A stretch of DNA of 64,000 nt. It comes from Talinum fruticosum. Its lineage: Eukaryota; Streptophyta; Magnoliopsida; Caryophyllales; Talinaceae. Made by a program: the position numbers and the translations under genes. Below the pieces are notes generated by a model. The model saw only the letters and a list, made by a program, of their open reading frames with translations, had not been told where the DNA came from and did no database searches. Positions 1 through 12,256 of this stretch are shown here, in pieces (position 1 is the first letter of the stretch; the number at the start of each line of letters is the position of its first letter). The DNA lies in assembly GCA_021018815.1 (NCBI GenBank), contig JAITYX010000030.1:4107001-4171000 (forward strand), in the 5' to 3' direction.

Positions 1-91
1 TAAGTTTACTCCTAATATTATTTTCAACTAAATTAACCGTTAACTAATAAATTTGTAAATAAATACATATATATAAGCTAACTAGCACATT

Positions 92-251
92 ATGAATTTT
101 ATTATAACCAACTATTAAATTAAGTTGCTTAGAGAATAAATCATAAATGTTAATTAATTTTTTTTTCTTAATATATTTTTTTAGGACGTTACACAATCCA
201 TCAGGGATCAGTTTATAATTATTAAAAAAAATTAGCCTATTTTCTATATTA

Positions 252-332
<81 letters not shown>

Positions 333-510
333 GAATTTTATTATAACCAACTATTAAATTAAGTTGCTTAGAGAATAAATCATAAATATTAATCAAATAT
401 TTTTTTCTTAATATATTTTTTTAGGGCGTTACACAATCCCTCAGGGATCAGTTTATAATTATCAAAAAAATAGCCTATTTGCTATATTATTATTATTATT
501 ATTATTTATT
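92..510. repeat. Tandem duplication (period about 239 bp) with ATT microsatellites
   Basis: A segment starting atgaattttattataacc at about 92 is repeated from 331 with few differences. Both copies share a taagttgcttagagaataaa block and a cgttacacaatcc block. Each copy runs into an (ATT)n microsatellite (about 245-330 and 482-510). The copies are non-coding. The simple repeat at each unit end suggests slippage or unequal exchange created the duplication. Confidence 0.85.
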
Positions 511-710
511 TTATTTATTTTTTATTTATTTATTTTTTTGTCATATTGTTTGATAGAATATTATAGTTGGAAAATATGTTTACTAAAAATTATAAATAAA
601 ATTTGTTAATCATTGAAAAAATTACAAGATAGTTAATTAAAAAAATTAAATAAATACAAGACTTAATTATCAACAAATACGATAACGAGCTTCAACTTTT
701 ATTGAATCAG

Positions 711-806
<96 letters not shown>
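711..806. repeat. (TAA)n(TTA)n perfect palindromic microsatellite
   Basis: About 55 bases of TAA repeats switch directly into about 40 bases of TTA repeats, so the two arms are reverse complements and could form a hairpin of roughly 40 bp centred near 767. It lies about 350 bp upstream of the membrane-anchored MYB gene. No coding potential. Confidence 0.9.
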
Positions 807-808
<2 letters not shown>

Positions 809-1158
809 AACAACAACACTAATAATTTACAATAATTTTATTCCATGATTAACAACCAAATAATAAAAATTGGAACTTGATTCTATTCCTGCTGTCTATG
901 AAACACTTGAAGAGAATATTATAGTTCCATTCCTCACGTATCATTCCTTCATTTTATTCCATTCGCACTTTTACATATCAAACAGGCGCTAAAAATAAAC
1001 TCAGAATTGTATATTGGTGACTACGTTATTATAATGGCAATGATACCCACAATATTTGTGGGCCTCTTGACGTTAAGATTTTGATTTTGATTTTGATTTA
1101 GGCGTTATACTTCTGCAGTAGTCCCAAGCATTTGTTGTTCTTCATTCTCGACTATCGA

Positions 1159-2148
1159 ATGGATTTCCTCGATGAATATGACGAAGGGAGGCCAAGATTT
1201 GTCTTCCAACCTCGCGCTGTAGCTTCTTCGTCCACCGGTGATTCAGATTCACCTCAAAATTTCAAGAATAACAAGCCATTGATCTTCATTTCACTCGCGT
1301 TCTCTATCCTATTCCTGGCTTCCTCTTTCTTCTTCGTCCAATCCCAGTTCCTCCAGTTTCTTTCCGTCTGGTTCTCCCTCTCTCTCCTCGTCGGCCCCTT
1401 CGCTCCGCTTTCTCTTACCGCTGGAGACATTCGTGTCGGCCTGGGAAGGATCGTTGAATTTCCTCCTCAAACCGAATCAGTTGATGTTGACGATGCCAAG
1501 AGAAAAGCGCCCAGTAAGCGAAACAGAGGTAAGAGATCCGATCTCGAGGTTTCCAATGCAAATGGGTGTTATGACTTTGCAAAGAATAGTGAAAATCAGG
1601 GAAATGTGGAGGGTTCAGTGGTTGATTACAAGGAAAAGGATAAAGGGTTTTTGAATTCAGAGGGAAAAGCTGAGGGAGGTGTGATTGAGGAGAGAGAATG
1701 GATAGAAGACGATTTAGGGTTGTTGAGAAAGCAAATTGTGAAGCACCCAGTTGGGAAGCCAAGGAGATGGGAGGTGATTGCTGAGGCATTTAAGGGGAGG
1801 CATAGTGTGGAGAGTGTGATCAACAAGGCCAAGTCATTAGGGAAGGAGAAACCAGCGGATTCAGATTCATATTCCAAGTTCCTGAAAGATCGAAAGCCGG
1901 TTGATAAAAGAGTAGAAGGTGGAGATGGTGAATTGGCTAATAAAGATAGTGGTGGGGAGATGAGCACTTGGACTTCAGCTGAAGATATTGCATTGCTTAA
2001 CGCATTGAAAGCTTTCCCAAAGGATGTGGCAATGAGGTGGGAGAAGATTGCTGCTGCTGTTCCGGGGAAATCCAAGGCTGCTTGTATGAAAAGGGTTTCT
2101 GAGCTGAAGAAGGAATTTCGGAGCTCCAAAGCTTCCAGTGAGAGTTAG
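1159..2148 (+). CDS. maMYB: Membrane-anchored MYB/SANT-domain protein (maMYB-like)
   Basis: Intact single-exon gene of 329 residues. The start is the first ATG (MDFLDEYDEGRPRF); a longer in-frame reading would need a TTG. Residues about 37-60 and 63-90 are strongly hydrophobic and form one or two membrane segments near the N terminus. They end in the conserved-looking block GPFAPLSLTAGDIRVG. A charged linker follows. Two tryptophan-containing SANT/MYB-like repeats lie at about 178-235 (EWIEDDLGLLRK...RRWEVIAEAF) and 268-325 (STWTSAEDIALLNALKAF). This arrangement matches Arabidopsis maMYB (At5g45420), known as an ER-membrane MYB linked to root-hair elongation. From the family, the DNA-binding part is expected to face the cytosol or be released to the nucleus; that is inference here. 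No operon-like neighbours and no defects seen. Confidence 0.9.
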   Translation: MDFLDEYDEGRPRFVFQPRAVASSSTGDSDSPQNFKNNKPLIFISLAFSILFLASSFFFVQSQFLQFLSVWFSLSLLVGPFAPLSLTAGDIRVGLGRIVEFPPQTESVDVDDAKRKAPSKRNRGKRSDLEVSNANGCYDFAKNSENQGNVEGSVVDYKEKDKGFLNSEGKAEGGVIEEREWIEDDLGLLRKQIVKHPVGKPRRWEVIAEAFKGRHSVESVINKAKSLGKEKPADSDSYSKFLKDRKPVDKRVEGGDGELANKDSGGEMSTWTSAEDIALLNALKAFPKDVAMRWEKIAAAVPGKSKAACMKRVSELKKEFRSSKASSES

Positions 2149-2564
2149 TTTGATGGATTTATTCATGTTTACGTGTTGCGGCAAACCTCAAGAGGTATTG
2201 TTGCATTACTACTTGATTTAGCGTTCTTTGTCGAATATATTAATTTTGATCTTATATTTATTGTTGAATTGTGGTAGTTGTTTATGTGAGTGATAGAAAT
2301 TCTGTGATTTTTGTGTACGTGTTCTAATATCTCACATGTTAGTGATCAAATGGTATTTGTCATTGCTATGTCAGTTACACCAATTGGATAGTGCTTAATT
2401 ACAGGTGATGAAGTGCTCAATCTTGAACATTTATTGAGTAGTTGCCACTTGCTATATTTAGAAGGTTATTTAACCTTTGAATTCAATTGGAGGATTTGTT
2501 TAGTGGAAATATTTGTGGATGGTGCACAAGTGCTTTGTGGTGAGGATTACAAGATTGCCGATGG

Positions 2565-2914
2565 TTGTGACGAAGTGTGGAATTTTTTACTATTCTAACG
2601 TTTTTCTTCCATTCTAATTTACTAAGGTTGAGAATAGAGCTATGGGAAGGGGAGTCCTCACATTGTATTTAGATACCATGTAGTATTTTAGATATCATGT
2701 TGATTCAAAACAGAAACAAGTCTTGGTTTTATGCTCTACCTTGTGACGAAGTGTGGGATTTTTTACTGTTCTAGGGTTTGTCTTCCATTCTAATTTACTA
2801 AGATTGAGAATAGAGCTATGGGAAGGGGAGTCCTCACATTGTATTTAGTTACCATGTAGTATTTTATATATCATGTTGATTCAAAGCAGAAACAAGCCTT
2901 GGTTTTATGCTCAA
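2565..2914. repeat. 177-bp tandem duplication
   Basis: Copy 1 (2565-2741) begins ttgtgacgaagtgtgg and copy 2 (2742 to about 2914) repeats it with only scattered substitutions. The shared block ctatgggaaggggagtcctc is identical in both. It lies about 420 bp downstream of the maMYB stop and has no coding potential. Confidence 0.9.
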
Positions 2915-3318
2915 CTATTGGGGCTGGAAGGTTGAGTGCATGAGCTTTAGAGTGTGACATTGTCATTAACATTGCTCTCTTAGTTGAAAAAAGCTCAAGG
3001 TGCACAAAAGTGTAAAGGGTCTTGGAGCTCGAGGCGGGAGCTTTTTGGAACGGGCGCACTTATTTAAAAATGCTTGAAAATCAATACCAAGCAATGTTTT
3101 TGATCGAATATGCTAAGTGGTGACATCAAATAAGTGATTAAATATCATTGTACTACGAATAATACTACAAAGAGTCTTAGATTGGGATAACACAATAAAT
3201 TCACTACGATTTTAACCAAAAAAGCAAGGAAAAAAAGGCACAAATTGAAAAAAATGGTGCAATTTACACACTTACTCATTGTCTAACAAAGACATAGACA
3301 AGAGAGAGGGAGAAGGGG

Positions 3319-3354
3319 GAGAGAGGGGAGAGAGAGAGAGAGAGAGAGAGAGAA
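3319..3354. repeat. (GA)n microsatellite
   Basis: A purine tract ending in about 13 GA dinucleotides, with looser GA-rich sequence just upstream from 3299. Confidence 0.85.
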
Positions 3355-5617
3355 ATAGAAAAAAGCCCACTGAGGCAAGCAAGGCGCATTGAGGTACGCT
3401 CCTCAAAGGGCTTTTGGAGGGGCTGGGCTTCACCCTTGCAAGCGCAAGGGGGTGGGCTTCTATGCCTAGGCGCACCCAGGGTGTGCTTTTTAAACTAAGA
3501 TTGCTCTACTGAAATGTTGATTGATTCTGAATTATTTTGTCCTGAATTCGAAATTTTAGAGCCAATGAAATTAAGGTATCCAAATAGCCAAATGGCTTAG
3601 AATCAGAGGCCTTTGATCCTTCTGCAGCAGGAGTAAGCCCATAAGTCAATGTAGTTGTGTAAGAACTTATCCTAAAAGAAAATTTTTTTATCTGATGAAG
3701 GATGGTCAATATGGTTTCTGAATATGAAGTGGTGACTACAAAAACAAAGGAGAAGCTGTGTGGGAGCAAGGATTTTCTCTTTGTTGAGCTTTTGAAGCGC
3801 TGAAAGCGTAAGGCATAGAAACAGCTATATACATATTCAGTTGATCCACCTATCTTTATTACCAGTTGACCAAGGGCTTCAACCTTTCTTTTATTCTCTT
3901 CATCTCTGGCCTAATTAGTTGATGAGTAATAGATTCTCATATTTGGTTCTGCATAGCTCCTCAAAACTTATAGTTGACTGGTGTACAAACTGAGCTATGT
4001 GTTATTTGCTGTGTTACCTGTCTATTTGTTTGAAGTTTTAATAGGACTAGAAGTTCCTTGGTCTGATGGTGGTCATGAACTGTTACTTAGAAATGTCGAT
4101 TCATGTGTTTCTTGAGGGCTAAGACACAATGGGTTCAATGCTTTTAACCACTTCAGATTTGAATTTATTTTGTTGTTAATTAGGTCTTCTAGCATTCCAA
4201 ACCGAGAACCAAACATATTAAAGTTCCATGAGTATCTTCGTGGAATCAAAATGTTTTATGATGCTATACTCTGAAGTCAAGTATAAACAGGACACTCGTG
4301 GATCTCAGACTCAAATGTTGGTAGCCTGGCTGACCTCAAATGTTGGTGGCCTTAACCTCAGCCAGGCTGAATCCAAGAGAGCCTAAAAAATTGGCGGAAA
4401 CATTTTTCAAATCAAAACCTTTTGGTAGAAAAAATTGAAGGAAAAGGGGGAAGGAATAAAATAATACGGATTAAAAGCTAGTAGCACTAAATAAAACAAT
4501 TGACTATGCTAAGAAAACAAGAATTAATGTTAATGGTGGAAGGATTAAGCAAGCAATGAAACCCCAGATAAAGATCTTAAGAAAAAACATTGTAATGAAC
4601 ATTGGTACCTAGTACTACACTAAGGTCAGGTAACGTTGATAGTTGCTTTCTAAAATGCCTAATTGTTGGCATACTAAGAATCTAAAGGCTAAGAATGTAT
4701 ATGACTAGAGAGTTACTTATCTAAGGTTGACTACCATAATCACGAACTTCCACAAACTCTTGAATAGGGGCATGTCCTCGCTAAAGTTGTAGATGACCAA
4801 AACTAATACAATTGCCTCATCCTAATTCTTCTTAGGTCTTTTTCTCTTATACTACAAAATGTTAGCCTTTTCACACCTCAATGGTGCATTAGCGATCTCC
4901 TCTTTGTATGTCCAAACCATTTTAGCATTACTTCTTGAATCTTATATACTACAAACAAGGCTACTATTAACGTATTTAATAAAGCCTTTTATAAAAGTGC
5001 ATGGGCCTGATTTAAAATGCATTATGGAGGATTTTGTATGCCATCTTCTTGTTCAACTCATATATTAATAAGAATTTTGGACAATTTCGGAACGATCATT
5101 TTATAAAGGACACGTACTGCCAGTTTTTTTTTTTTTTTTGTGTTGGGGGGTTTGTAGCAAAGCATGGTTCTTCATGAACAGCAAATCAATGAAGATTTAC
5201 TTGCCTGCTGCCTCTTTCAGTGAATATGTCACCTGTCACCTGACTGAGCCTTTAGTAGTAGTAAATGTAACCTTTATCACCACTCGTTGTGGGGCTATAC
5301 TTCTTTCTGTACATAACCTATCGGAAATTGACTTTATCCAGAAAGATGCTCCAGATAACAAATTTGTTAGGAAGTGGCTTCTTGAGGGGTTATTGTCAAA
5401 TCTTTGATGATAAACAGGCTAAAACATTTGCTCAATTCAAAGTAATTTCATTTCTGTTTTCAAATTACTGCATGTGTTGTGGAGACTAGTTGTTTAGCGG
5501 TCATTGCTACCCTAGTGAAAGGGGTTTCCTTCAGTCTGTTATTGTAAAAATACATTTCCAATAATAGGAATAATACAAGTAAATGAAAGACGAACTTTTC
5601 TCAAATTTTCAGGAAAA

Positions 5618-8431
5618 CTAAATCATTGAGGGTGCTGGTCTTGTAACGCTCCCCTTGAATTTGGTAGTGGAATAGTACTGATCGAATGTGCTCAATGACC
5701 CAAAAATCTTGGCCTGACCGAGGAGTAATTTGAGTGCAAAGTCGTTGGGCACATCATAAAAGCGAAGAGCAGAAAGGTTCCTCGGGTATTGGATGCCAGC
5801 TGGCACAGTCTTCAGGTAAGGGACAGGACCGATTTTCACCAGTTCTAGAAGAGGCAATGCCTCTCTTTCAATTATCAGTGTAGTCAAAGTACCCATGTCA
5901 TAGAGCTTGAGAATCTTAAGGTTTTGAAATCCTGAGGCCTGAAAAACGAGCTTTTCTCCAAGATATGCTTTCTGTAGTACAAGTTATGCTAAGTTGGGCA
6001 GATCTTGGAGTACATCAAGTGGGCTAACCACTATCTTTGACCACATCAAACTTAACGTGACGAGACTTTGGAGTTTGGGAATCCAGTGAGGCACTTTCTC
6101 TAAGCGGCCTTTTAAGTATAGGCGTTGAAGATACTGGGGCGGGGATGCCAAAGATTGTAGATCAAGCTTCTCTTCTTCACTTATTGAGCAAACTTCCAAA
6201 GATTCAAGGTGGCTCATCTTGGCAATTGACACGCAAAGAGTTTTGCCATTTTGTGTTGCGAGCTTAGTGATCCCCGGTTTCCTTAGCTGCCTCAGTTTCC
6301 TCAATTCCCTAATTAAGATGAGCCCATTTGCCTCTACGAGATACAACTTTTGCAGATTCTCTAGACAACCAAGCCCCTTTTTAGCTTCAATCCTCTTTGA
6401 GAGCTTATGCTAAAATCAGTATCATATTCATAACAGTATCCAATTAGATACCTTAGATTATGAAGCCTTTTGATTTCAGCAGGTAGCTTGTGAATTAGGG
6501 TGCATTTGATATCCAAAGTATGTAGGTTGTGTAACTTACCAATGGACTTTGGCAGCCTTTTTGTCTTTGTGTTCCTTATATTTAAGTATCTCAAATGAAA
6601 CAGATATCCCACTTCTTTGGGTAGAAATTCCATGGGAACATCTTGCAAATCTAGCACTTTCAAAAGCTTGAAAATTGTCATCAATTCATTCAAATTGGAG
6701 TCTTGCAAATTATCCACACCAAAAAATGATAGTGAACGGATTCCAAAAATACCATTGCTTCTTAGAAAATTATTGTTGGTGCAGTGGTGGATTGATAGCC
6801 TCCGAGCTTTTCTATCCAAGTCCGGACTATCTTCTACCCATACATGACCATAACTTAAGTCCTCACATTCTGAGAGGATGATTTCTCGCATCAAGTCATG
6901 TCCCTTGATGGTCCTGATTTTTCCATCAACATCCACACGTGAGACTTGAACTAAGCTTCTGTTTAGAAGCTCCACAAGATACTCTCGTGCTACCTGTTCC
7001 ACTGATTTCCCTCTCACTACTTTCACAAATCCCTCGGCTATCCATATACGGATTAATCTCGCGTATCTGATAGAGTAGTCCTCAGGGAACATACCAAAGT
7101 ACATTAAACACAGCTTAAGATAGTAAGGCAAATCATGGTAACCGAGAGACAAAATTCTGGTCAGATTTGATAGGAGAGGATTGGTTAGCAGCTCTAAACC
7201 GAAACTGAACTGTATTCTAATTTCTGCCATTCAGAGATGACTTTTCTTTTCGTTGACAGCATGCCCCGATGGCAACTATGGCCAGTGGCAAGCCTTCACA
7301 TCTTCCGACAATGTTGCATGATGACTCCTTCAGCTCCAGTGGGCAGCCACCTATATCAGAATGTAATACCTTCTTGCAAAAGAGCGCCAAGGCCTTCTCC
7401 TCAGGTAATGGTTGTAGCTTATATATTTGATCCAGAGATGATTCTTTGCATGAAAACGCCACATTTTCACAACGCGTGGTGATCAGCACCCTACTGCCCT
7501 GATCATTGTCGGGTAAAGTATGCCGGATCGGAGACCAGAAGTCTACTATCCGGACATCATCAAAAACAACCATGTACTTCTTTTGCTTCAAAACTTCTCG
7601 TAGCTCAACACTAAGCAGAACCTCATCCATTTTGTTGATCTCTGCTAGAGGGGACTCTTTTCTCGCTTTGTAGAATCGCTTTAATGTAGTTCTCAGCAGT
7701 TCCTCTACCTTAAATGACTGTGAAACCGAGATCTAAGCTTGGCTGTTGAAATGGCTAGTCACATGTTGAAATGGCTAGTCACGGGCTGGCTGTCAAAATT
7801 TTTCCTGACTTGAGTTGTCTTTCCTAGTCCACCCATGCCAACCATAGAAGTCACTTTCTGGTTTGATTCTTCATTGACAAGCCAGCCTATCAGTCTATCT
7901 CTATGGGCTTCAATGCCTACAACTTCGGCCTCCTCAATGAATAATGACATGACACGAGGGTCATGCCATGATTCACTTCTTCCACTCCCCTAGGTCTGAA
8001 GAGTTGAGCCCATAAATTTTACCTCTCTCTTTGATATCGTGAATTCTTGCTTTGATCTCGCTTTATCTCACAGGCCATCTTGGAGCGAGGTTTTAACCTA
8101 ACAATCCAACACGAGTGCACTGCCTAGTGAGCCAAGAACTTTAGGACAGTGATGACATTGTGCTTCTGTGGCCATGTAAGGACATAATTATCGATTTCAT
8201 CTTCTATTTGATAGGCTACCTCTCTGAGTTGGTTCGCCCGAGTTCGGACACCATTATTGCTTGACTGGATCATTCCCTGCCCTATCATCTGCATCCTTGA
8301 TGAAGGAATGAATGCTTTCCAGCTCCCCTTAATTTTTCGACTTCTTTGTGGATGCCTCTCAAGAATGTACTTTCGTTAATGAGCAATGGGACCAGATTTT
8401 GGATTAGGAGGCTCACAACAGCCTCTGGCAT
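5618..8431 (-). pseudogene. CC-NB-ARC-LRR disease-resistance pseudogene (RPM1-like)
   Basis: Decayed intracellular immune-receptor gene read right to left. An Rx-type coiled-coil start lies at 8431 (MPEAVVSLLIQNL), shifting frame after about 40 codons. The P-loop GMGGLGKTT is at 7813-7839. A kinase-2-like KKYMVVFDDV, RNBS-B GSRVLITTR and GLPLAIVAIG lie in 7217-7630. RNBS-D-like CLMYFGMFPEDYSI, a HDLMREI motif (usually MHD; here G precedes HD) and the first leucine-rich repeats lie in 6361-7230. More LRRs follow in 5984-6346 and 5618-5896. Breaks include a 20-bp duplication (7744-7783), an in-frame TAG where the family has Trp just after it (about 7735), a frameshift near 7225 and stops between the LRR blocks. 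Several frames are needed, so no full receptor can be made. Known family role: ATP-switch sensor of pathogen effectors. Confidence 0.9.
7744..7783 (-). repeat. 20-bp tandem duplication disrupting the NB-ARC domain
   Basis: tgttgaaatggctagtcac occurs at 7744 and again at 7764, with only the final base of the 20-bp unit differing. Because 20 is not a multiple of three, the second copy shifts the reading frame just after the P-loop. Removing one copy restores alignment with RPM1-like proteins until a TAG nonsense codon a few codons later. Confidence 0.85.
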
Positions 8432-9228
8432 TTCTTCTCCCTTGTTACATCTTGAAGTATCCCATTCTTATACTTATTCGACTTCATAGTGGAGTGTTGT
8501 GATATCCTGAGGAGTAAGGTTGCTTCCCTCTTGATTTGGCTAAACCCTACTTCGAAAGGATTCACTCTAGGATTGTTGTCGTTGCATTTTAATGGTGTAT
8601 GAAATCGTAGCCTTTTCTGGTTTGTGAAACAGGCATCGAACTTCAAAATGGAGAAAGCTTTGAATTTGTATTGCTTTTGATATATATGTTTTGTCAAATG
8701 TGTTTATTACTTATGCACTGCTATTGCTACTTGAAGATAATAAGAACAAGACCCAGTGTAGGTCCTACTTTTGCTGAAGTATTATTGCTAGCTGTTGCTT
8801 CTTGAAGAAATCAGTGTAATGTACGGTGAGAATGACTTCATATGTTATTAATGTCCAATCACTATTAAGAGTATGAAAACATTTTCTTTTCAATTGGGAA
8901 TTTCCAATTTCTTTTTTATTATTTAAATAGTGGTTGTGGTGGGGTTAAGTCCAGCAGACTTGTGGTGAGGACTCTTGCGCCAGACATTTAGTGGGATTGG
9001 AGATTTCTAAAATGTATATTGTTCCCTTCAGAGCGAAAGAAGCTATACTTCCATTTACCTTTTTTTTCCTGGGATTTATTTGTTACTCATGGTAAAGCAT
9101 CTTCAATGGTTAGGGTTTTTCTTTGTGCCACTTAGCAAAACAGAAACATAAGACTCAGAGTGGGTCCCACCAAAAGTAGAAAGTCCAATCATAAAAAAAG
9201 ACATCAGGTTGAGAATTTCACTTTTACA

Positions 9229-9483
9229 GAGGGGAAGGGAGGGAGGGGAATGAAGGTTGGTTAACTCTCATGTCCCTTGATTAGGAAAATTTAATGAGGG
9301 GGAACGGAAGGGAATATTTTACCCCACTTTCCCATTCACCCCCAAAATGAGGGGGAATGAGTGGAAGGGAGGATTTTTAATAGTTATCCCCTCTTCCCCT
9401 CCATTTTCTTCACTAATATATTTAAACAAGGTGAAGATAAATTACCTTACTTCCCTTCACTTCCCTCCATTACCTCCCCCCAA
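9229..9483. mobile_element. Candidate MITE with purine/pyrimidine inverted ends
   Basis: The left end is G/A-rich (aggggaagggagggagg near 9229) and the right end is its approximate complement (ccctccattacctcccccc to about 9482). Further complementary blocks lie inside. The arrangement resembles a degraded inverted-repeat element, but I could not define a target-site duplication. Confidence 0.4.
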
Positions 9484-10832
9484 AAAATCTAGACTTTTAG
9501 GCACCAAAAAGTGAGTGGTATTAGTTGTCCTCAACATTAGCCAATTGAGTGTGTCTCACGGACTGCAGAAACTCATAGAAGTCCTTGGCTTGAGGTTACC
9601 ATAAAAGCCAGGAAAAGATAAAGAAAGCAAAGAAAGAAAGAATAAAAATTTTCCCTTGCGTGGGCCCTGAATGCGGAGAAAATGGAGAATTCCTTTCAAG
9701 TGACTTGCTTATCACGCCAAGGGGCATTAAAAAGCAACCCCCACTAGGAGGGGGTCTTGGTCATAACAATTTATGGTTCAAATCCAAACTTTTTGCAAGA
9801 CCTTGACCTTTTATTTGTAGGTGTGCAAGACTTTGACTTGATTGTGGTACATGTTCATACTTTTTGATATGATGTATGTCACTCTCTTTTATCAGAGGAT
9901 CTCTCTGGTATGGAAGAAAACAAAGGCCTGAAGTGAAGACAAACACTCTCAAAACAAAATCAGACCTAAAAAATCAACCCCACATCTGAAGCTTCATGGT
10001 CATATGTACACACCCCGTAGTTAACTGCTCCAACCTAATTACTTGGGCAAGTAGCTTCTTTGTCTCAGTCATCTCTAGTAAAACTATTACATAGATTATC
10101 GGCTATTCTTGCAGCTCTTGTGGAGAAACAAATTCCCATGATCCTATCTATGATGTTATGTGCTGACCTCAAATGGATTTGGAGATACTTAGAACTTCTT
10201 TTCATGGGGAATATTTCTTGAAAAAAATTGTAATGTTCTCAAGAGCAAGATATCATAAACCATGATACAAATTATTAGAAATAAGTTCAGGATATTTGTA
10301 TACTTTGATGCTTAAAAGAACTTGTTTGGATGTATTTTTACTGCAAGAGTGACTTTTTTGGATCATTTTTATTATTAATGAACTAATGCCGGTCTTACGT
10401 AGCAATTATGAGGAGACAAGCTTTAATTTCCATAGCAAGAACTATACTCATCGATTCTTTACTTCCGGTCATTGTCATTTGAACAGAAAAAGACATCTGA
10501 ACAAATTTACAGCTTATGTGGATTAGCCTAAGTTTCAAATATTGCCTGAATGCTCCATTGCCACGAGAGGAAGAGAAATAGGGACACTTGATAAACGTTC
10601 AAGTAGGTTTGAATGAGATGTAACAGATTTGTGTATTGTCATACTTGGATTCATATCTTAGATTTTTTTGAAAAGAAGAAATAAAAATTGAAATTAAAAC
10701 TTTTTGTCCAGTACCAAAAAGCTTTGGACTAGAACAAGTGGTTTGGGTGGTATAGATTGATATTGACCAATATTTGACTTGTGTAGAATTGGACAATGGT
10801 TTGTGCTAGTTTTTGACTGGAGTGGTATGTAC

Positions 10833-10946
10833 AAGCTTTGGTTTGTTACTGTGTCACAAATAACATTGGCTATGACTATGGGAGGGGAGAAGCTTTGGTT
10901 TGTTACTGTGTCACAAATAACATTGGCTATGACTATGGGAGGGGAG
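10833..10946. repeat. Perfect 57-bp tandem duplication
   Basis: Two head-to-tail copies (10833-10889 and 10890-10946) beginning aagctttggtttgttactgt and ending ggaggggag. They are identical at every base, so the duplication is either recent or an assembly artefact. Non-coding. Confidence 0.95.
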
Positions 10947-11690
10947 AGTAGGGCCTAAGTTGTGCATGGCACATGTGACAAGGTGACAATTTGGCTAATG
11001 TAACTCAAAAATCAAAGAATGCCTCAATCATTTTGTCACAAAACATGCACACATGTGATTTTAAAGAGAATTCAAACAAGTTCTAGAGATGCAATTATGG
11101 AAGAGAATCTCACATAAAGAAAACATGAAACTAATTGTAATGTTTAGTCTATTCAAGACTCAAAAATCTCACATGGTCTCTACCACAATCTTAACTAGCT
11201 CAAAAGAGTTTCTCATACCAACACTTTTTGTTAAAGAATCAAGGGCAATCAACTTTCATTCGTTAAATATGGTCAAAATCTTGAAGTTTAAAAACTAGTT
11301 TTCAAAAATTTATGCACTTTAAGGTTATAGATTGAAATCATTCTCCATTGAAAAATTATTTGGCCTAACGGGAATCATAATTGAAGGTTCATCTCTTTTT
11401 CTTCAGTTTTTTATTTTTAAATTTTTTTATATGCAAGTATATATGATGCTACCTAAATGCTCTAAATGCAATCCTAAATGTTTTTACCAATATGATATGA
11501 CATACTTAGAAAAAAATATCACCATATAAATACAGAGAATTTTGATTTAAAAATTACGAGTCAAGGTCACAGCTATTATAATGTCGTTTGAGCATATATA
11601 AAAGCTTAAATTACGAGGATAAGCACATTTATGATAAATTCAGTTTAAGTTAAGAGTTTTTAATGATAGGAGTATAGGATGTTCTCTTGT

Positions 11691-12256
11691 TAGAGTTGTA
11701 AATAAAGCAATAGCTGGCTTGACGAGCCTTTAAACTCGACTCCAACCAAGTTCAACTTGGTTTAAGTCATGTTGAGTTCAAACTAGGCGTGTAATTGAGG
11801 TAGCATAGCTTTGTTAGAATTTTTGTTTTTGAGATTAATAAAAAAACCGTAAGTCCAAATTTAATATTAAATTTGAAACATCTTATCCGAAACTAAAGGA
11901 AAAAAACAGAACAAATTACTGTAAAGTAAACCATCCAAAGTTCAACTAAATCCAAGTTTTTCCAAGTTGAATCCGGCAAAATAAACCTAAAACTTAAAAT
12001 TCGTCTCAAATTGACTAGACCAATACTCAACCTAACATCTGAGACAATTGACCCAAAGTTAACTCGAAATTGAAATGAACTCCAATTTAACCAAATTAAT
12101 TTGTCTTTGTAAAACAGGCTTATTGGACGAAAAATAGTAGACCTAAAAATGGTCCGATTTACAACCGTAATTGAACCAAATCCTAATATATAACCTAAAC
12201 ACGATGTAACCCAACTCAAAGTTGACTCGATCTAAACGACCCATTTGACATATCTA
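11691..12256. mobile_element. Probable hAT-type remnant
   Basis: The left end tagagttgtaaat and the reverse complement of the right end (tagatatgtcaaat) resemble each other and other plant hAT ends. The interior is rich in aactcgac/caagttcaac words typical of these elements. Flanking 8-mers match only partly, so boundaries are tentative. No transposase is visible. Confidence 0.35.

Larger units (their letters stand above)
2149..5617. other. Intergenic region, no gene recognised
   Basis: Contains a 177-bp tandem duplication (2565-2914) and a GA microsatellite. A GC-richer stretch at about 3000-3490 contains gcgcaagggggtgggcttc-type sequence like a degraded dispersed repeat. Short open frames (for example 4859-5068 and 5138-5407) show no recognisable domains and no homology I can name. 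Confidence 0.5.

Noticed and set aside
2413..2598. 61-codon frame downstream of maMYB
   Set aside because: Ends inside the first copy of the 177-bp duplication and shows no domain; likely chance.
11893..12219. 108-codon minus-strand frame
   Set aside because: Falls inside the probable hAT remnant and shows no known domain.
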